NCBI GenBank assembly: GCA_030323305.1
Contig: CP106741.1
Span: forward strand, 5,269,501-5,333,500
DNA length: 64,000 nucleotides
Source: Paenibacillus sp. CC-CFT747
Lineage (GTDB): Bacteria; Bacillota; Bacilli; Paenibacillales; NBRC-103111
Reading direction: 5' to 3'
A program made the position numbers and the translations under genes. The notes under the pieces are model-generated. The model was given only the letters and a program-made list of their open reading frames with translations. It searched no databases and was not told where the DNA came from. Of the stretch, positions 30,953 to 42,702 are shown piece by piece (the stretch's first letter is position 1; each line of letters opens with the position of its first letter).

Positions 30953-31750
30953 ATGAATACAGTAACCACCAAAGATGGAACGCGGATCGCCTATGAGAAG
31001 AAAGGGGACGGTCCTGCTTTGATTCTGATTGACGGCGCTCTTTGCAGCCGTTCTCAAGGACCGAATGGGCCGTTAGCGGCTTTGCTGCAGAAGCATTTTA
31101 CGGTTTACACTTATGACCGGAGAGGACGCGGCGGCAGCGGGAACTCCTCCTCCTATTCGATTGATTATGAAATCCAGGACCTCGAGGCTTTGATCCGGGA
31201 GGCTGGGGGCACGGTTCATCTTTATGGAATCTCGTCCGGGGCCGCCTTAGCACTTGAGGCAGCGAACCGGCTGTCTTCGGTTAACAAGCTGGCGCTCTAC
31301 GAGGCTCCCTTTATTGTCGATGATAGCCGGGCTCCCCTTCCCGCCACATATAGGGAGCGAATGGAAAGCCTGTTGGCATCCGGGAAACGGAGCGCTGCGG
31401 TCAAGCATTTTATGAGAGCAGGCGTCGGCCTGCCGGCTCCCCTGGTGGCCATCATGCCGCTAATGCCTGCATGGTCGAAGCTAAAAGCGGTTGCCCATAC
31501 GCTCCCGTATGACACGCTTTTGACCATGGAGCATCAAAGAGGTTCGGTTGCGTCACTGGAGAGGTGGGCGTCCTTATCCGTCCCTTCTCTTGTCGTAGCG
31601 GGAGGAAAAAGCCCCCAGTGGATGCGTAACGCTATGCATTCTCTTGCCCATACGCTTCCCTCCGCTCAACTGGAGACCCTGCCCGGTCAAACGCACATCG
31701 TGAAGCCTTCTGTGCTGGCACCGGTTCTGCAAAGGTTTTTCTTGAGCTGA
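30953..31750 (+). CDS. Alpha/beta-fold hydrolase
   Basis: Small cytoplasmic hydrolase of 265 residues with an intact frame. The nucleophile elbow is YGISSGAALAL (GxSxG). An oxyanion strand precedes it (ALILIDGALCS), and the catalytic histidine lies in GQTHIV near the end. ATG 30953 follows AGGAGGG. The longer frame from 30818 adds a basic, uncharacteristic stretch and was not used. It is monocistronic, transcribed away from the GH106-like gene and ended by a strong terminator. The substrate is unknown; similar proteins are usually annotated as esterase/lipase-type hydrolases. Confidence 0.9.
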   Translation: MNTVTTKDGTRIAYEKKGDGPALILIDGALCSRSQGPNGPLAALLQKHFTVYTYDRRGRGGSGNSSSYSIDYEIQDLEALIREAGGTVHLYGISSGAALALEAANRLSSVNKLALYEAPFIVDDSRAPLPATYRERMESLLASGKRSAAVKHFMRAGVGLPAPLVAIMPLMPAWSKLKAVAHTLPYDTLLTMEHQRGSVASLERWASLSVPSLVVAGGKSPQWMRNAMHSLAHTLPSAQLETLPGQTHIVKPSVLAPVLQRFFLS

Positions 31751-31760
31751 ATCAAAAAAG

Positions 31761-31786
31761 GAGGCCGCGTTTCCGCGGCCTCTTCC
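31761..31786. terminator. Bidirectional rho-independent terminator
   Basis: GAGGCCGCG-TTTC-CGCGGCCTC stem. On the plus strand it is followed by TTCCTTCC and ends the hydrolase. On the minus strand it is followed by TTTTTT and ends the metallophosphoesterase, so it serves both convergent genes. Confidence 0.85.
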
Positions 31787-31819
31787 TTCCTTACGTCTAA
31801 GCCACTACCACTGGAACGG

Positions 31820-34800
31820 CTATTCCAAAGCCAGCCACTCCTCCGCTTTCTTGGTTAATGTGTCCCTGGCGGAGTCGGAAGCAAAGGGGCCTAACACCTT
31901 ATTGTTCAGATGACCGATGAAATCCTCCACATGCTTCTCCGCTTTGGCCCTGTCGCCCTTCTGAAGCTGATGCTCCGCTTGGTCCAAGGCATTCGACAAC
32001 GGCTGGGAGAGCGGTCCTTTCAAATCCCCGGATTCGGTATACCGGTTGACCCATGCCCGGATGACCTCCAGGGTCACATGGGTTTTGACCGTGACGGCTT
32101 CACTTGGCTCCGAACGGGTTCCTTGTTCATCTACCGCCGTCACGTAGATCCGGTACTCGGTATCCGGCTGGAGACCGGAGAGAGTGTAGAGAGGAGTACT
32201 CGCCATGCCGAGCGGCGCTCCGGTTCCGTATACCTCATAAGAGATAGTGCGGGAGCCCGCTGTGACCGGGGCCCAAGCAAGGGAAACGGCCGTTTCCGTT
32301 GTCCCGGTCACTTTAACATTTTGCGGTGTGGGAAGCTTGTTCACCGTTGTGAAGCTCCATAAATCGGAAACGGTACGGCCTTGGAAGGCATCCCGCGATT
32401 CCGTGTACCAGAAGTAGCGTTGGCCGGGCTCCAACCCTTCCCAGCGGACCTGGGCGGGGGCTCCGCTGGCCGACGAAACCGGTCCCCCGATGGCTTCGCT
32501 CGAGTAAAGGCGGGCTTCCACATAATCGGTGGCCACTCTCTTCAGCTGGGGCGACAGATCGACGGTCAGGTCATACTCGTCTTTATTCGGGTACTGCACC
32601 GGATCGTAGTAATTATAGTCGTCCTTGTAGGGAGAGTAGGTTTGGACTTGCAGGGTTCCGTCGGCGGGATGGAACCGGAACACTTTCATGTATCCGTCGC
32701 CGCCTTCGCCAAGCCCCTGGTAATCCGACAACAGCTGATAGACGGTGCGGTCCGTCGATCCGTCTCCATTGTCATCCAGCTGGATGGGGGTCAAGGCCGC
32801 TCCCGTATAGTGTCCGCTTAAGACGAGGAAGACGTTCGGGTTAGGCTTCACCACTTGATCGAGAAGCATTTGCCCGGTTTTGGAAAGCGTGCCGTTAGGA
32901 GTCACATAATCATGGAAGCCCAGAATGGCCTTGCGGTCGGGGTATTGCTCCAGCACCTGGTTGAGCCATGCCACTTCGTCCTGTCCTTCCCCCAGCCCAT
33001 GTAAACCATGATATAGTCCGTACCGCCGGCGGAAATCAAGTCGTAATGGCCCCGGTTGTCCTTATAGGTGCCGCCGTAGAACGGCTTGCCGGCAAACCGG
33101 CTCTCCCCGAAATAGCTCGAATAGTTGGTATAATCGTTAGCAGGCGAAACATCATGATTGCCCGCAAGGACACCGTACGGAATGTTGGCATCCTCCAGCG
33201 TTTTCATGTAACGGTCGGCGTTCTTCCATTGGTAGTGCTGAAACCAGTTCTCTACCAGGTCACCCGTATGGAAGACATACCGGATATTTTCTTCCTTCGC
33301 ATGGTCTCGTATCCAGTTCACTTCCGCTTCGTAAATATGAGAATACGTTTGGGAGTAGTATTGGGTATCGGACATCCATACGAAGGTATAATCCTCCTGC
33401 GGCTCCGCTTCCACCTGATCCTGAATGAGCAGGTTGGCCGTGCCGTTCCGGACATAGCGGGCTGCCGGAGCTTTCCCTCTAAGCTCAAAATCCTCCTCGG
33501 ATCTCGCCGTTACCGAATCCAACGTCTTCCATTTGCTATCCTGGTAATCCCAGGCATACAAAGAAACTTTACGGCCGGGCAGGGAATGGCCCTTCCAGAC
33601 CAGCTCCACGTTGTCCTGAGGAGTGACCGAATCTTCCACCCTAACTTTGTACCGCAAATAAGGAAACTTGTTCACGGAATCGTTAACGAGATAAGTCTGA
33701 TTCAGACCCTTGATCTTGGCTGTCTCTTCTTCCGTCAAAGGGCGCTCCCCTTCCGGCTCCAGGGTGAGCGGCGGCTCCGTCACGGAGGCACCGGAGTAAA
33801 CGGCGGTTCGCTCCTTATCATCGGCAGGGTACGAATATCCTCGGAAGAACGAAACCTCTTGGGCGTCCCCGGTCGGGTCGGTGACTTTTACTTCCAGGAG
33901 AGGGTTCAGGCTTTCCCCTTCTGCCCCATTAGCCGGTGAAACGAGCTCCGGGGAATAAGGATTTTCTTCCACGGTCTTGAACGTGACCGTACGCTCGCTG
34001 CGGTTGCCTGCTTTGTCCGCTGCTTGAACCTGGAGCACATGGGTTCCCGACTCCAACTCAGCCGATGAGGTTCGAAGCGGCCAGGTCACCGGCTTGCCGT
34101 CCAGCTGAACGGAGGCCGATTCCACCCCGGACGTTTCATCCACGACCGTTCCTTCCACGGTAAACGTTCCTTTGTACTCTTTGCCATCCTCCAGGGAGGT
34201 TGTGATGACAGGTCCATGGTTATCTACCCGAACGGCTGCCTGGGCGGTTTTTCCGTCATTTCGCGTCACGGTTACTTGATGGACTCCGTCCGTAACAGAC
34301 GAAGTGTCCCACGAATAGACCAGTGAGCGTGCCTGCTCCTCCGTCAAGCTGAAGGTGAAGTTGACCACCGGCAGGAAACGGCCGTTGTCTCCCATGTCCA
34401 ATGCGGTTGACGGGCTGCTGTACTTGGGATCTCTCAAAACTGTTCCGTCGGCCAGGATCAGCCGGATGTTCCGCACATCGAAATCATCCAGATTCTCGGT
34501 AGAGGTGCCGTCATAAGGAGCCGTGTAGGAGCCGGCTGTTAGCGAGAATTTATTTTCCCCTTGCACGATTCCATCAACCGGAACGGTTACCGTGTTGAAG
34601 CCGGTGACCTTGTAATTAAGCTCGTGCACCACGTTGGAGCCTTGCTTGACGATATTTTGGTAGTTGTTGTCCACCCCGTTTGCCTCAAAGGTGAAATAAG
34701 CTTTCCCCTCTTGTCCTCTCTGTACTGGCGTTATCGTCTTACCGTCTATCGCCAGGGAGAGGGTGTCCGGACCCGTTTCATTGGAGGTCCCTTTGACCCA

Positions 34801-35879
34801 CACGCTTCCCTTCACGATCTCCCCACTCGACAGGTTAAGCCGGGGACTGACGGAAGGGACGGCGATGCGGTAACGGAACGTTTCGCTCCTGGATTCCTGG
34901 AACCCGTCGGACGCAGTAAAATAATAATCCACCGACGTGCTACCGAGCAGCTTCAGGCCATCCAGCGTATAACCGTAACGTAAGGTTTCTTTGTCCTGCT
35001 TCAGATTCACTGGCGTATAGGTGGTCTGCTTGTCGGTTTTGTAGAACAGGGTTACCGTTTTGACGAGAGAGCTGTCCTCTGCCTGAACCTCGAACGTTGC
35101 CGGCGCTGCGGGCTCCCCTCCATTCCCGGTGTGGTTAATAATGACCGGCGGGATCTTATCCTCCGGTATGGCGGTATAAGACTCGGGCACCTGCCCGGGA
35201 TCCAGGCTGCCGGGCGTCGCCCGGACCGTTCGGGAGCTCAGCTTGATCATATCGCGGGAGCCGTCCCTGGGGTAACCGTACACCACCCCCATATCGCTCA
35301 TGGCATCATGGACCCCATCATTGTAAACCGCGCTGACCAGCTCTTGTCCGGTTTTGGTCGCCACGACAATCCATCTCGTTCTGCCGCTGTGGAGGCCTGC
35401 CGAGGCCCGGACCACATCGGTATTCAGCACCAGATCTGTTCCGAAGTGGCGGTTGAAATCCTCCATGGTCAGATTCGCATTGGTCGCGTTCTTCAGCCAG
35501 ATGAGGAGCGTTTTGCCGGGCGGAAGCACGACATCCGAAGGGTCCGTTGCCAATACGAGATCATCCTGAGGACCGGTCGGGTAGCGGTAAAGGAGTTGGT
35601 AATCCTTTAGATTCATCGCCTTGTCCGAATTGTTATAGATTTCTATGTACTCAAAGGCGTCTTCTTTAGTACCTGTCGGCCCCTCGACATCGACGGAATC
35701 CGGAACAATTTCGGTAACGAGCACAGGGGGACGGAAACACTCGCTGCCGGTGTGACAGGAGCCGTGTTCCCATCGGCATAGACGGGAACCATCCCAACCG
35801 GACATGCCACCAATAACGAAAGGCCTAACCCTGCCGTACGTAAGAACCGGTGCTTACTCTTTCCTTGCGCAGCCTTCAT
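31820..35879 (-). CDS. Giant secreted metallophosphoesterase with LTD, Ig-like, FN3 and FIMAH domains (two frameshifts)
   Basis: Reconstructed as 1353 residues. The N-terminal signal is LGLSLLVACPVGMVPVYA. Then come a lamin-tail domain (VTEIVPDSVDVEG and EYIEIYNNSDKAMNLKDYQL), several Ig-like/big domains, and a calcineurin-like phosphoesterase core (FVWMSDTQYYSQ, FHTGDLVENW, VLAGNHDVSP and, after the repaired break, VFLVLSGHYTGAA). A fibronectin III domain and a C-terminal FIMAH-type helical hairpin follow. Breaks at the G run 35726-35730 and at 32989-32993 are each repaired by one base. ATG 35879 follows GGAGGGG. It is probably cell-wall associated. A cre-like site and the 37-bp box shared with the importer lie upstream. 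Confidence 0.88.
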
Positions 35880-35997
35880 TCTTCCCCTCCATTCGCTTGG
35901 TTCGCTTCAACGAAGATCCCCTCTCCTCCCATATTCAAATGACCTGCGACGGCAATCCGCCTGTTAGGATTCTGCTTCGCCACCTCCCCAAAAAACA

Positions 35998-36011
35998 TGT
36001 AACCGCTCACA
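35998..36011 (-). promoter_or_regulatory. cre-like site upstream of the metallophosphoesterase
   Basis: The minus strand reads TGTGAGCGGTTACA, one mismatch from TGTAAGCGNTTACA. It lies in the leader about 70 bases downstream of the predicted transcription start, suggesting CcpA roadblock repression of this secreted enzyme. Confidence 0.5.
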
Positions 36012-36085
36012 AATTTCCGCTGCCGATTGCCCGGTTGCTCCTGCATCCCTTTCCCTGGTCACCTCCTTTTCTTCGGTATAACGAA

Positions 36086-36148
36086 AGTATAGCCCCCTGT
36101 CCGGGAGGCTGTAGATTAACCTTTTAACTTCTTGTGTACTATTTTTAC
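36086..36148 (-). promoter_or_regulatory. Promoter with 37-bp activator box upstream of the metallophosphoesterase
   Basis: A TATACT -10 box lies at 36086-36091. Its upstream edge is 20 bases from a 37-bp box (36112-36148) that starts GTAAAAAT and ends GTTAATCTA. The box contains a direct repeat of GTnAAA spaced by about 20 bases, two helical turns. The same box lies upstream of the importer operon at 46284-46320, with 28 of 37 positions identical. The two-component AraC-type regulator encoded between them is the natural candidate to bind it. Confidence 0.5.
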
Positions 36149-36164
36149 ATCTTTTCCTTCCCTC

Positions 36165-37834
36165 TTACTTGGCTAGACGGTCCCGGTATTCCTGTGGAGT
36201 CACCTTCATTTCCTTTTTGAACACCTTGGAGAAATAATAGGAGGTCTCAAAGCCTACCCGTGCCGCCACCTCATGGATTTTGAGCCGGTCATCGGTTAAC
36301 AGCTCCTTCGCCTTCTTGATCCGGACGCTTTTGATATAATCGGAAAGGCGCTGCCCCGCCGCTTGCTTGTATAGCCGGGACAGGTATGCCGGATGAAGAT
36401 AGACATGCTCCGCGAGTACATCAAGGGAAAGATTATCGTGGAGGTGGGCTTCGATGTAGTCATGCACGGCGGTGATAATTCTCCCCGTGCGGTCCTTTTG
36501 CTCGCTGCCCTTAAGAGAGAAAAGCAATTCCGCCAGCCTGGCGAAATAGAGCTCCGCCTCCTCCCAGGAGCGGAAAGAGGCTTGGCCTATCAAGGGCGCG
36601 AGGTTATAATGCGGAGAGACTTCGCTAAACATATCCGTCTGGTTAAGATAGGAAAGATGCACAGCACATAGAGCCAGCTGAAGCTCGACCAAGAGAGGCT
36701 TGCCCTCTTTTATTCCCATGAGAGTATGGGCAAATTCCGCAACCTCCCCAAGCACCCGGTAAAATTCCTCCCGCTGACCGCTTTCCAGGTGATCCTGAAG
36801 CCTTCCCGCTTTACGCACATGAAGAATAAGCTCCTGCCTGGTCTTGTCTTCCCTGACGGGGGATTCCGCTGCCGAATCGTCGCCTCCTACCTCCTGGATG
36901 ACAAGCTCCTTCCCGACCCCCAACCCACGCCACAGCTTTCGCTGGGCCTGCAGATAGGTAACCGGGACCCTGGACCAAGGACAAGGAGCCTTTCCGACAG
37001 CCAGCGAAAGCGGAAGCTTGAGCAGCTGCTCACAGGCAGTTTGGATGTCCGACAGCGACCCGAGCACCCGAGTCATACAGGCCGCCCAATCCACCGGATG
37101 TCCGGAATTCTCCGCCGGCGAAGCTTGAATGAACCAAGCCCACGGCTGGAATTGGTAGGAGCAGAAGGCATGCCGCGTCTCCGCCATAAATTCCGAAGCG
37201 ATATTCTCGACCGCATACATCAGGAGCGTTTTATCGGAGGAAGAGATCCCTTCCGTCCAGCGGTCCACCCGCCCGGTGACCAAGAGGACCTCTTCATGAG
37301 GATCCAGCGGAAGCCCGAGCTCACGGAATCGCTCCTCATGGACGTGATAAGCCGGCAGCTCTCCCTGAAGGAGATTCCAGAGATATTCCTTCTGAAGCGC
37401 CGGCCTTGCCGCTTTCAGCTGCTGTTCCGCTTTGTACATGTATTGATCGATCACCATTTCTCCCTTTAGTGCGTTAGTGGCTTTGTTGATCGAGGCGAGA
37501 ATGGCGTCGTCGTCTTCAATCTTGAGAATAAAATCAAAGGCACCGTTGCGGATCGCCTGTTGGGCGTATTCGAAGTCGTTGTAGCCGGTCAGAAAGATGA
37601 CCTTGCAGCGCGGCCACAGCCGGGCGATTCGTGATTGAAGCTCCAATCCGTCCATGCCAGGCATGTGAATATCCGTCAGGACAATATGAATTTTAATGGA
37701 TTCGATGAGAGCCAGCGCTTCCGGTGCCGAATAGGCGCGGTACACCTCCAGCTCCGCCCCCGCCAGTCCTGAAGCTGCTCATACAGCAGATGAACAATTT
37801 TCGGTTCGTCGTCTACAATCAATAAGTTATACAA
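36165..37834 (-). CDS. AraC-type response regulator, YesN-like (one frameshift)
   Basis: Reconstructed as 556 residues. It has an N-terminal receiver domain (LLIVDDEPKIVHLL; phospho-acceptor Asp in VLTDIHMPGMDG; Lys in FDFILKIE), a long variable middle and a C-terminal AraC DNA-binding domain (VAARVGFETSYYFSKVFKKE). The break at the C run 37757-37761 is repaired by one base. The start is TTG 37834 behind AAGGAGG, overlapping the sensor-kinase stop by eight bases. It forms a pair with the kinase and probably activates the adjacent importer/rhamnosidase genes, as YesN does for rhamnogalacturonan genes in B. subtilis. Confidence 0.9.
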
Positions 37835-39574
37835 GAGGCGCCTCCTTGGGTAAGATCATCTCGACTCCGAAGCCCTTTCCCGGGAAATTGGTCAGCCGAA
37901 GTCCCCCTGGCGTTCCATATCGAAGAACAAGCCTCCGGTGAACATTGACCAGGCCGGTCGTCTCCATATCTTCATCCAGGTTCGTGAGCTTGGCGTTAAG
38001 GACGGCAAAATCCTCTTCCGATAGACCCTCCCCGTTATCTTCCACCTTTACGATCAACCGCTCTTCCTCATCCACAAATTCAACGGACAACCGCCCCTCG
38101 CTCATCTTGTTCTTAAGGCCGTGCTCGTACGCATTCTCCACGAGAGGCTGGATCAGCAGCCGCGGAACCTTCATCCCCGCCAAGCGGTCGGGAAGTTCCC
38201 CGAAACTAACCTGAATCCGGTCCTCGAAGCGGAAGGTTTGGATCTGGACATAAGTACGGGCATGATTCACTTCTTCGTCCAAGGGCGCCTCTTCCATATG
38301 CGTTCGGGTGACGAATTTAAAATAGGACCCCAGATACTGAGAAAGCCTTCTGATGCTCTCATATTCTTCGTACTTGGCCATGCGGGACAGGATGAAGAAG
38401 CTGTTATACAGAAAATGGGGGCTGATTTGCGATTGAAGCTGACGCAGCTCGGAAAGGTTAGCCCGGTATTTCTGCTCGTACACCTCGTGGACCAGTTCCT
38501 TGATCCTTCGAACCATCTCATTAAACTTCCCGTACAGGTAATGAAATTCATCCGAGCGTTTGTTGCGGATTTCGATCGTCAGGTTTCCCTCTTCCACATG
38601 CCGGAAAGCACGGACCAGCCTCTTCATCGGCAGATGAATTTGCCGGAAAATCCAATAGGAGAAGAAAATGACCACCAGAATCGAGATACCGGACAGCATC
38701 CAGAACCACTGCCGGTATTTCGCCTGGGACCCGAGCATGTCTTCCTCCGGCATGTACATGAACAGGGTGATCCCGAGAGTCGGCGACTTCTCGTAAGCCA
38801 TCCAGTTCCGCCGGCCACCCATCTCCACAACGCGAAACTCGTTCTCCGGCTCCTTATCCTGCTGCAGCAGCGGGAGCACCGTTTCTCTTGCCTCCGGATT
38901 GGCATCTTCACTGGTGACCGACCAGTCCCCCCGCTGCCCATGATCATCGCCCCGCCGCCGCTGTCAATCTTCATACGGTTCAGAACCTCGGTCAGCTCGC
39001 CTTGGGAAATTTCCGCACTTAGCAGGAAGATCGGCTCTTCCTCGTTGATTAAGGCCAGATCCGAATAAGGAAAGCTTACGAACAGACGGTTCTTCCAATA
39101 AACAAAAGGATTATGGGGATGACGGCTTACCGTCTTCAAGGCTTCATACTCCTCCACAGGAAGCTTGTCGTAGAAGGAGACGGCCGACAGGTGGCGGCTC
39201 TCAGCGGGAAGAAACAAGTCGGCATCCGACATGTACACGCTGGAATTCATCATGGCCTTCAGCCGGGCGTTAAGCGCATAAACCGTTTCCCGGAATTCGA
39301 TGTCGCTCATGATAGAGAAAGCCATGCTCGCCTTGCGCAGGTCCCGGTCGTTAATGAACTCTTTCTGCATATGAACGATGCGGGTGAATTCATTCTCCAG
39401 GAGGCGAATGTAGAAGTGGACCCGCGATTTCATGGAATTCTCCACCTCCTTGCGAACCGTCAGCTCCCCGTATTCGTTCATCTTTAAGCTGATGATATAG
39501 ACGGGAGTCAACACAACAAGAAAGGCTAGAATAAGCTTGGCGTACAGGCTGGAAAGCGAAACAGGTAATTTCAC
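37827..39574 (-). CDS. Sensor histidine kinase, YesM-like (one frameshift)
   Basis: Membrane kinase of 582 residues after repair. A first membrane helix near residue 11 (LILAFLVVLTPVYIISL), an extracellular sensor part, a second helix (SGISILVVIFFSYWIF) and a HAMP linker precede the kinase core. The H box is SQISPHFLYNSFF, the N box LVENAYEHGL and the G box DNGEGL. The break at the C run 38937-38939 is repaired by one base. GTG 39574 follows GGGGGAG. Such kinases sense extracellular sugars, often with help from the binding protein of the neighbouring importer. It is translated together with the response regulator. Confidence 0.9.
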
Positions 39575-39606
39575 GGTCTCCCCCTTCCGTTACCCTTTCC
39601 ATACGA

Positions 39607-39642
39607 AAAGGGAATGTCCTGTTTAGGCGAGGACATTCCCTT
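39607..39642 (-). terminator. Terminator between rhamnosidase and sensor kinase genes
   Basis: Minus-strand stem GGGAATGTCC/GGACATTCCC with an 11-base loop, followed by TTTTCGT. It lies only about 30 bases before the kinase start, so kinase and regulator would be made by read-through unless a promoter is hidden in the rhamnosidase gene. Confidence 0.65.
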
Positions 39643-39683
39643 CTGTGTTTCATGGTCCTTGCGCAGAATCGGCCATTCGCCCT

Positions 39684-42663
39684 TTACGGCCTGCGGCTCT
39701 GACGATGGACTTCAATGGTGCCCTCCACCCCATCAGGAAGGCGCGCCTCCACCTCCACGTTCTCCGGAACCCATACCTGAAGGTGCAGCTTGCCGTCGGC
39801 CCCGGCCTTCCAGAATACATCCACTCGGCCTTCTTCAGGCAGCGGAACACTGCCCCGCGCCCATGTGAGCCCGCAAGGGTTCGGCTCCACGATGACTTTG
39901 CGCCATCCCGGAGCGGCACTCCGCACCCCTAGAACAACGGCACCGAGGAAGTATCCGGGAGCCGCCGACCACGCGTGGCAGTGGCTTCTTGTCAAGTTGT
40001 GTTCATCTGTCCGGCCGTTCTTCTTCTTCGGATACATCTCCCAGCAGGTAGTCGCTTCATAGTCGAGCATCTCTCCAAACTGCTTGCGGATGTCTTCGAC
40101 CATCGTTTCGTATAATCCCGCCTGGACAAGTGCTTCGTAGTAGAAGAAGGACATAAACGGACTGCCGATCGGAACGAAATCCTGGGGTGGAGTGAGCAGC
40201 ATTCGTTCCAGCTCCGCCTTCCGATCGCCTTCCGGAATTCCGCAAAGCAGGGCTACCACCTGTGACTGCATGCTGAAGATGGCCGATTGTCTTCCATCCG
40301 CATGGATACAATCTATGTAAGCCTGCTTATCCTCCGACCACAGATGGGTGTTGATCGATTCCGCAAGATTCCGGGCCGCGGCTGTATATTCCGCCTCCTT
40401 CGCGTTATCACCAGCCAGGGAAGCCAGCTGGGCGCCTCCTGCAAGGCTTTGACCAGAAACATATTCTGGTGGGAGACGATCCCTTCCCTTGGCTGGTCAA
40501 TCGGTGCCCAGTCCAGGAAGTTCCACGCATTGAGGGAAAGAAGCCCGTGCTCGTCCCGCTTCATCAGGTAATGATCCAGCGTGTAGGCGGCATGCGGGTA
40601 AATGCTGGCCGCGAAGCCAAGATCACCTGTTCTTTCGTAATATTCCACACACGCGTTGACCCAGAAGAACGTCCAGTTTGGAATAACGCTGCTCCACCCG
40701 CTGGGCACCTGGTCGGCATAGAGGGGGACTGGTCCTTCGAGCCGGGAACCAGCTCCAGGCAGCGCTTCACGATGTCTTCCGCTCCGAACAGATAGTAAGC
40801 GACGAGGGCTTCGTTGCGGCTGTCTCCTACCCAGAACGTTTGCTCATAGGCCGGGCAGTCGACAAAGGTATCCTCCATGCACAGCTTGGTCGTATGCCGG
40901 CTGATCCGCCAGATTTCGTTAAGCGTGGAGTCGGAGCTGTGAAACTTGCCGATCTCCGGTGCCGGAAAATGACTAAGCTCCATGCGGATGCCGTAGCATC
41001 GGACCGGCTTGCCCGCTCCCCGCACCGTGACCATCAAATAACGCAGGCCCCGGCGGATGGGAGACGTATACTGCTGGCGCCCTTCCCGGCATATATAGCG
41101 GAGGGTATTCTCCAGGTAATTGGTATGCTGAATCCATCCGTCCCTCATGTGCTCGAAGCCGTACAGATCCAGAATCGTTCCTTCCTCGGCATCTACCTCA
41201 AAGGTTACATACCCGGACAGCTGGCACCCGAAATCAACGATAAATTCGGTATCCCCCATTTCATAGACAGGAATCACGCCCGGGACCGAATTGGCGGCCA
41301 CGATAGACTGAAGCTGAGCGGGAACGGGCATCGCTTCTTCTTCCTTCTTCCAGGAGCAGAGCGTGCGCAGCGATTCCTGGCTCACGAAGGCTTCCGGAAC
41401 CGGTCGGATCCACTCCCGGAAAGCTGACAGCTCCTCCCGGCTGGCCGCCTGCCCGGCCGCAAGGTAAGCCGTTACCAATCGGCTGCCCTCCTCCCCATAT
41501 TCCGGCCCGAGAAGCTCGTTCCGGCCGCAGGCGGTAATGAGGGCCTGCTTTCTTCGATCCTCCTGGCTGTACTGATGGTCAATGTATTCGTAGCTGACCA
41601 TAGGACCTATCGAGAAGAAAGGAGACAGCCCCGGACCCGGGTCTTCTACCGGGGAGACCAGCTCGAACGGAACCGGGCAGTCCAAGCCCATGAAAATCCC
41701 TCTGCCATGGTCGTCACCGGCCACGGCTATGAGGAGTAGATTGTCCCCTTTCTGCAAAGCAACCCGTACCCATTTCTCCGACTGGACAGCCTCAAAATCC
41801 GTTTTTCCATATCGCTTACCATTGAGCACCATCCCCTGAAAATGAGGGGGAGTGTAGGAGAAGACAATGACGGCCTCGCACGCTTCCCGCACCCGTATGG
41901 AGGTACCGGCATAGCCCGCGTAACGGTAAGCGTTTGCATCGCTCTCACTTCCCGGGATCATCTGATTCCGCATATCGATGCATCCTGACCATGGCACGGG
42001 AACGACCCGGCTTAACGATTCGATGCGGGAGGGATGCACGGATTCTTCCGTCAGCTGCGGAATGGATCTCGGGACGAGCGAATCCCAAGGCTTCATCCCT
42101 ACCTCGCCTATGACGGAGGCCTGTTCCCAGTGATTGTCCTCGTAGTGAGGCTGGATCCAGCCGCTGTCCCACTTCCGGGCGTCCACCTTCTCGGTAAAGG
42201 CATGCTGGCACGACATCCGCGGGGCTCTTTCATCCTGACCGAGGTACCGGGAGGTAAGCCAGCCTTCACCGGTTCCGATCCGGAAGCTGTTGCCGGATTC
42301 ACCTGTTAGCTCCAGCTGACAGAGAAGCCCTCCCCTTCCGCGAATATAATAGAAGGTGGAAACCCCGAAATGCTGAACGAGCGCGGCGATCGTATTCGGC
42401 TGTCCGGGCCGGAGCAGATGACCGACCTCATAAGTGTCATAGGACTGCTCGCTCGGCCAGCTGCGCGAGGGCCCGCGGCCGACCTGCTCTCCATTCACAT
42501 AGAGAACATAGCGGGAATCCGCCGAAATCAATAAGGTTCCCTCGTTCCAGCCTTCAACGGGTACCTCGAAGGTTCTGCGGAAGCACCGCCATTGATTGCG
42601 CGGACTCTCCTCCGTTCCGCCCCATATCCAATGGGCGTGCCATTCTGTTCTCACTGAGTTCAT
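39684..42663 (-). CDS. GH78 alpha-L-rhamnosidase-like enzyme (two frameshifts)
   Basis: Reconstructed as 993 residues, cytoplasmic. N-terminal beta-sandwich domains (HAHWIWGGTEE; ISADSRYVLYVNGEQVGRGP) precede an (alpha/alpha)6 barrel with the GH78-type catalytic region DTFVDCPAYEQTFWVGDSRN and a C-terminal beta domain ending in LTRSHCHAWSAAPGYFLG-type motifs. It would release rhamnose from imported oligosaccharides. Breaks at the G runs 40723-40727 and 40430-40432 are each repaired by one base. ATG 42663 has AAGGAG 12 bases before it. It follows the LplABC importer genes on the same strand. Confidence 0.87.
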
Positions 42664-42702
42664 CTGTCCGTTTCTCTCCTTGGTGTTTTTTCTTTTCCTA
42701 TT

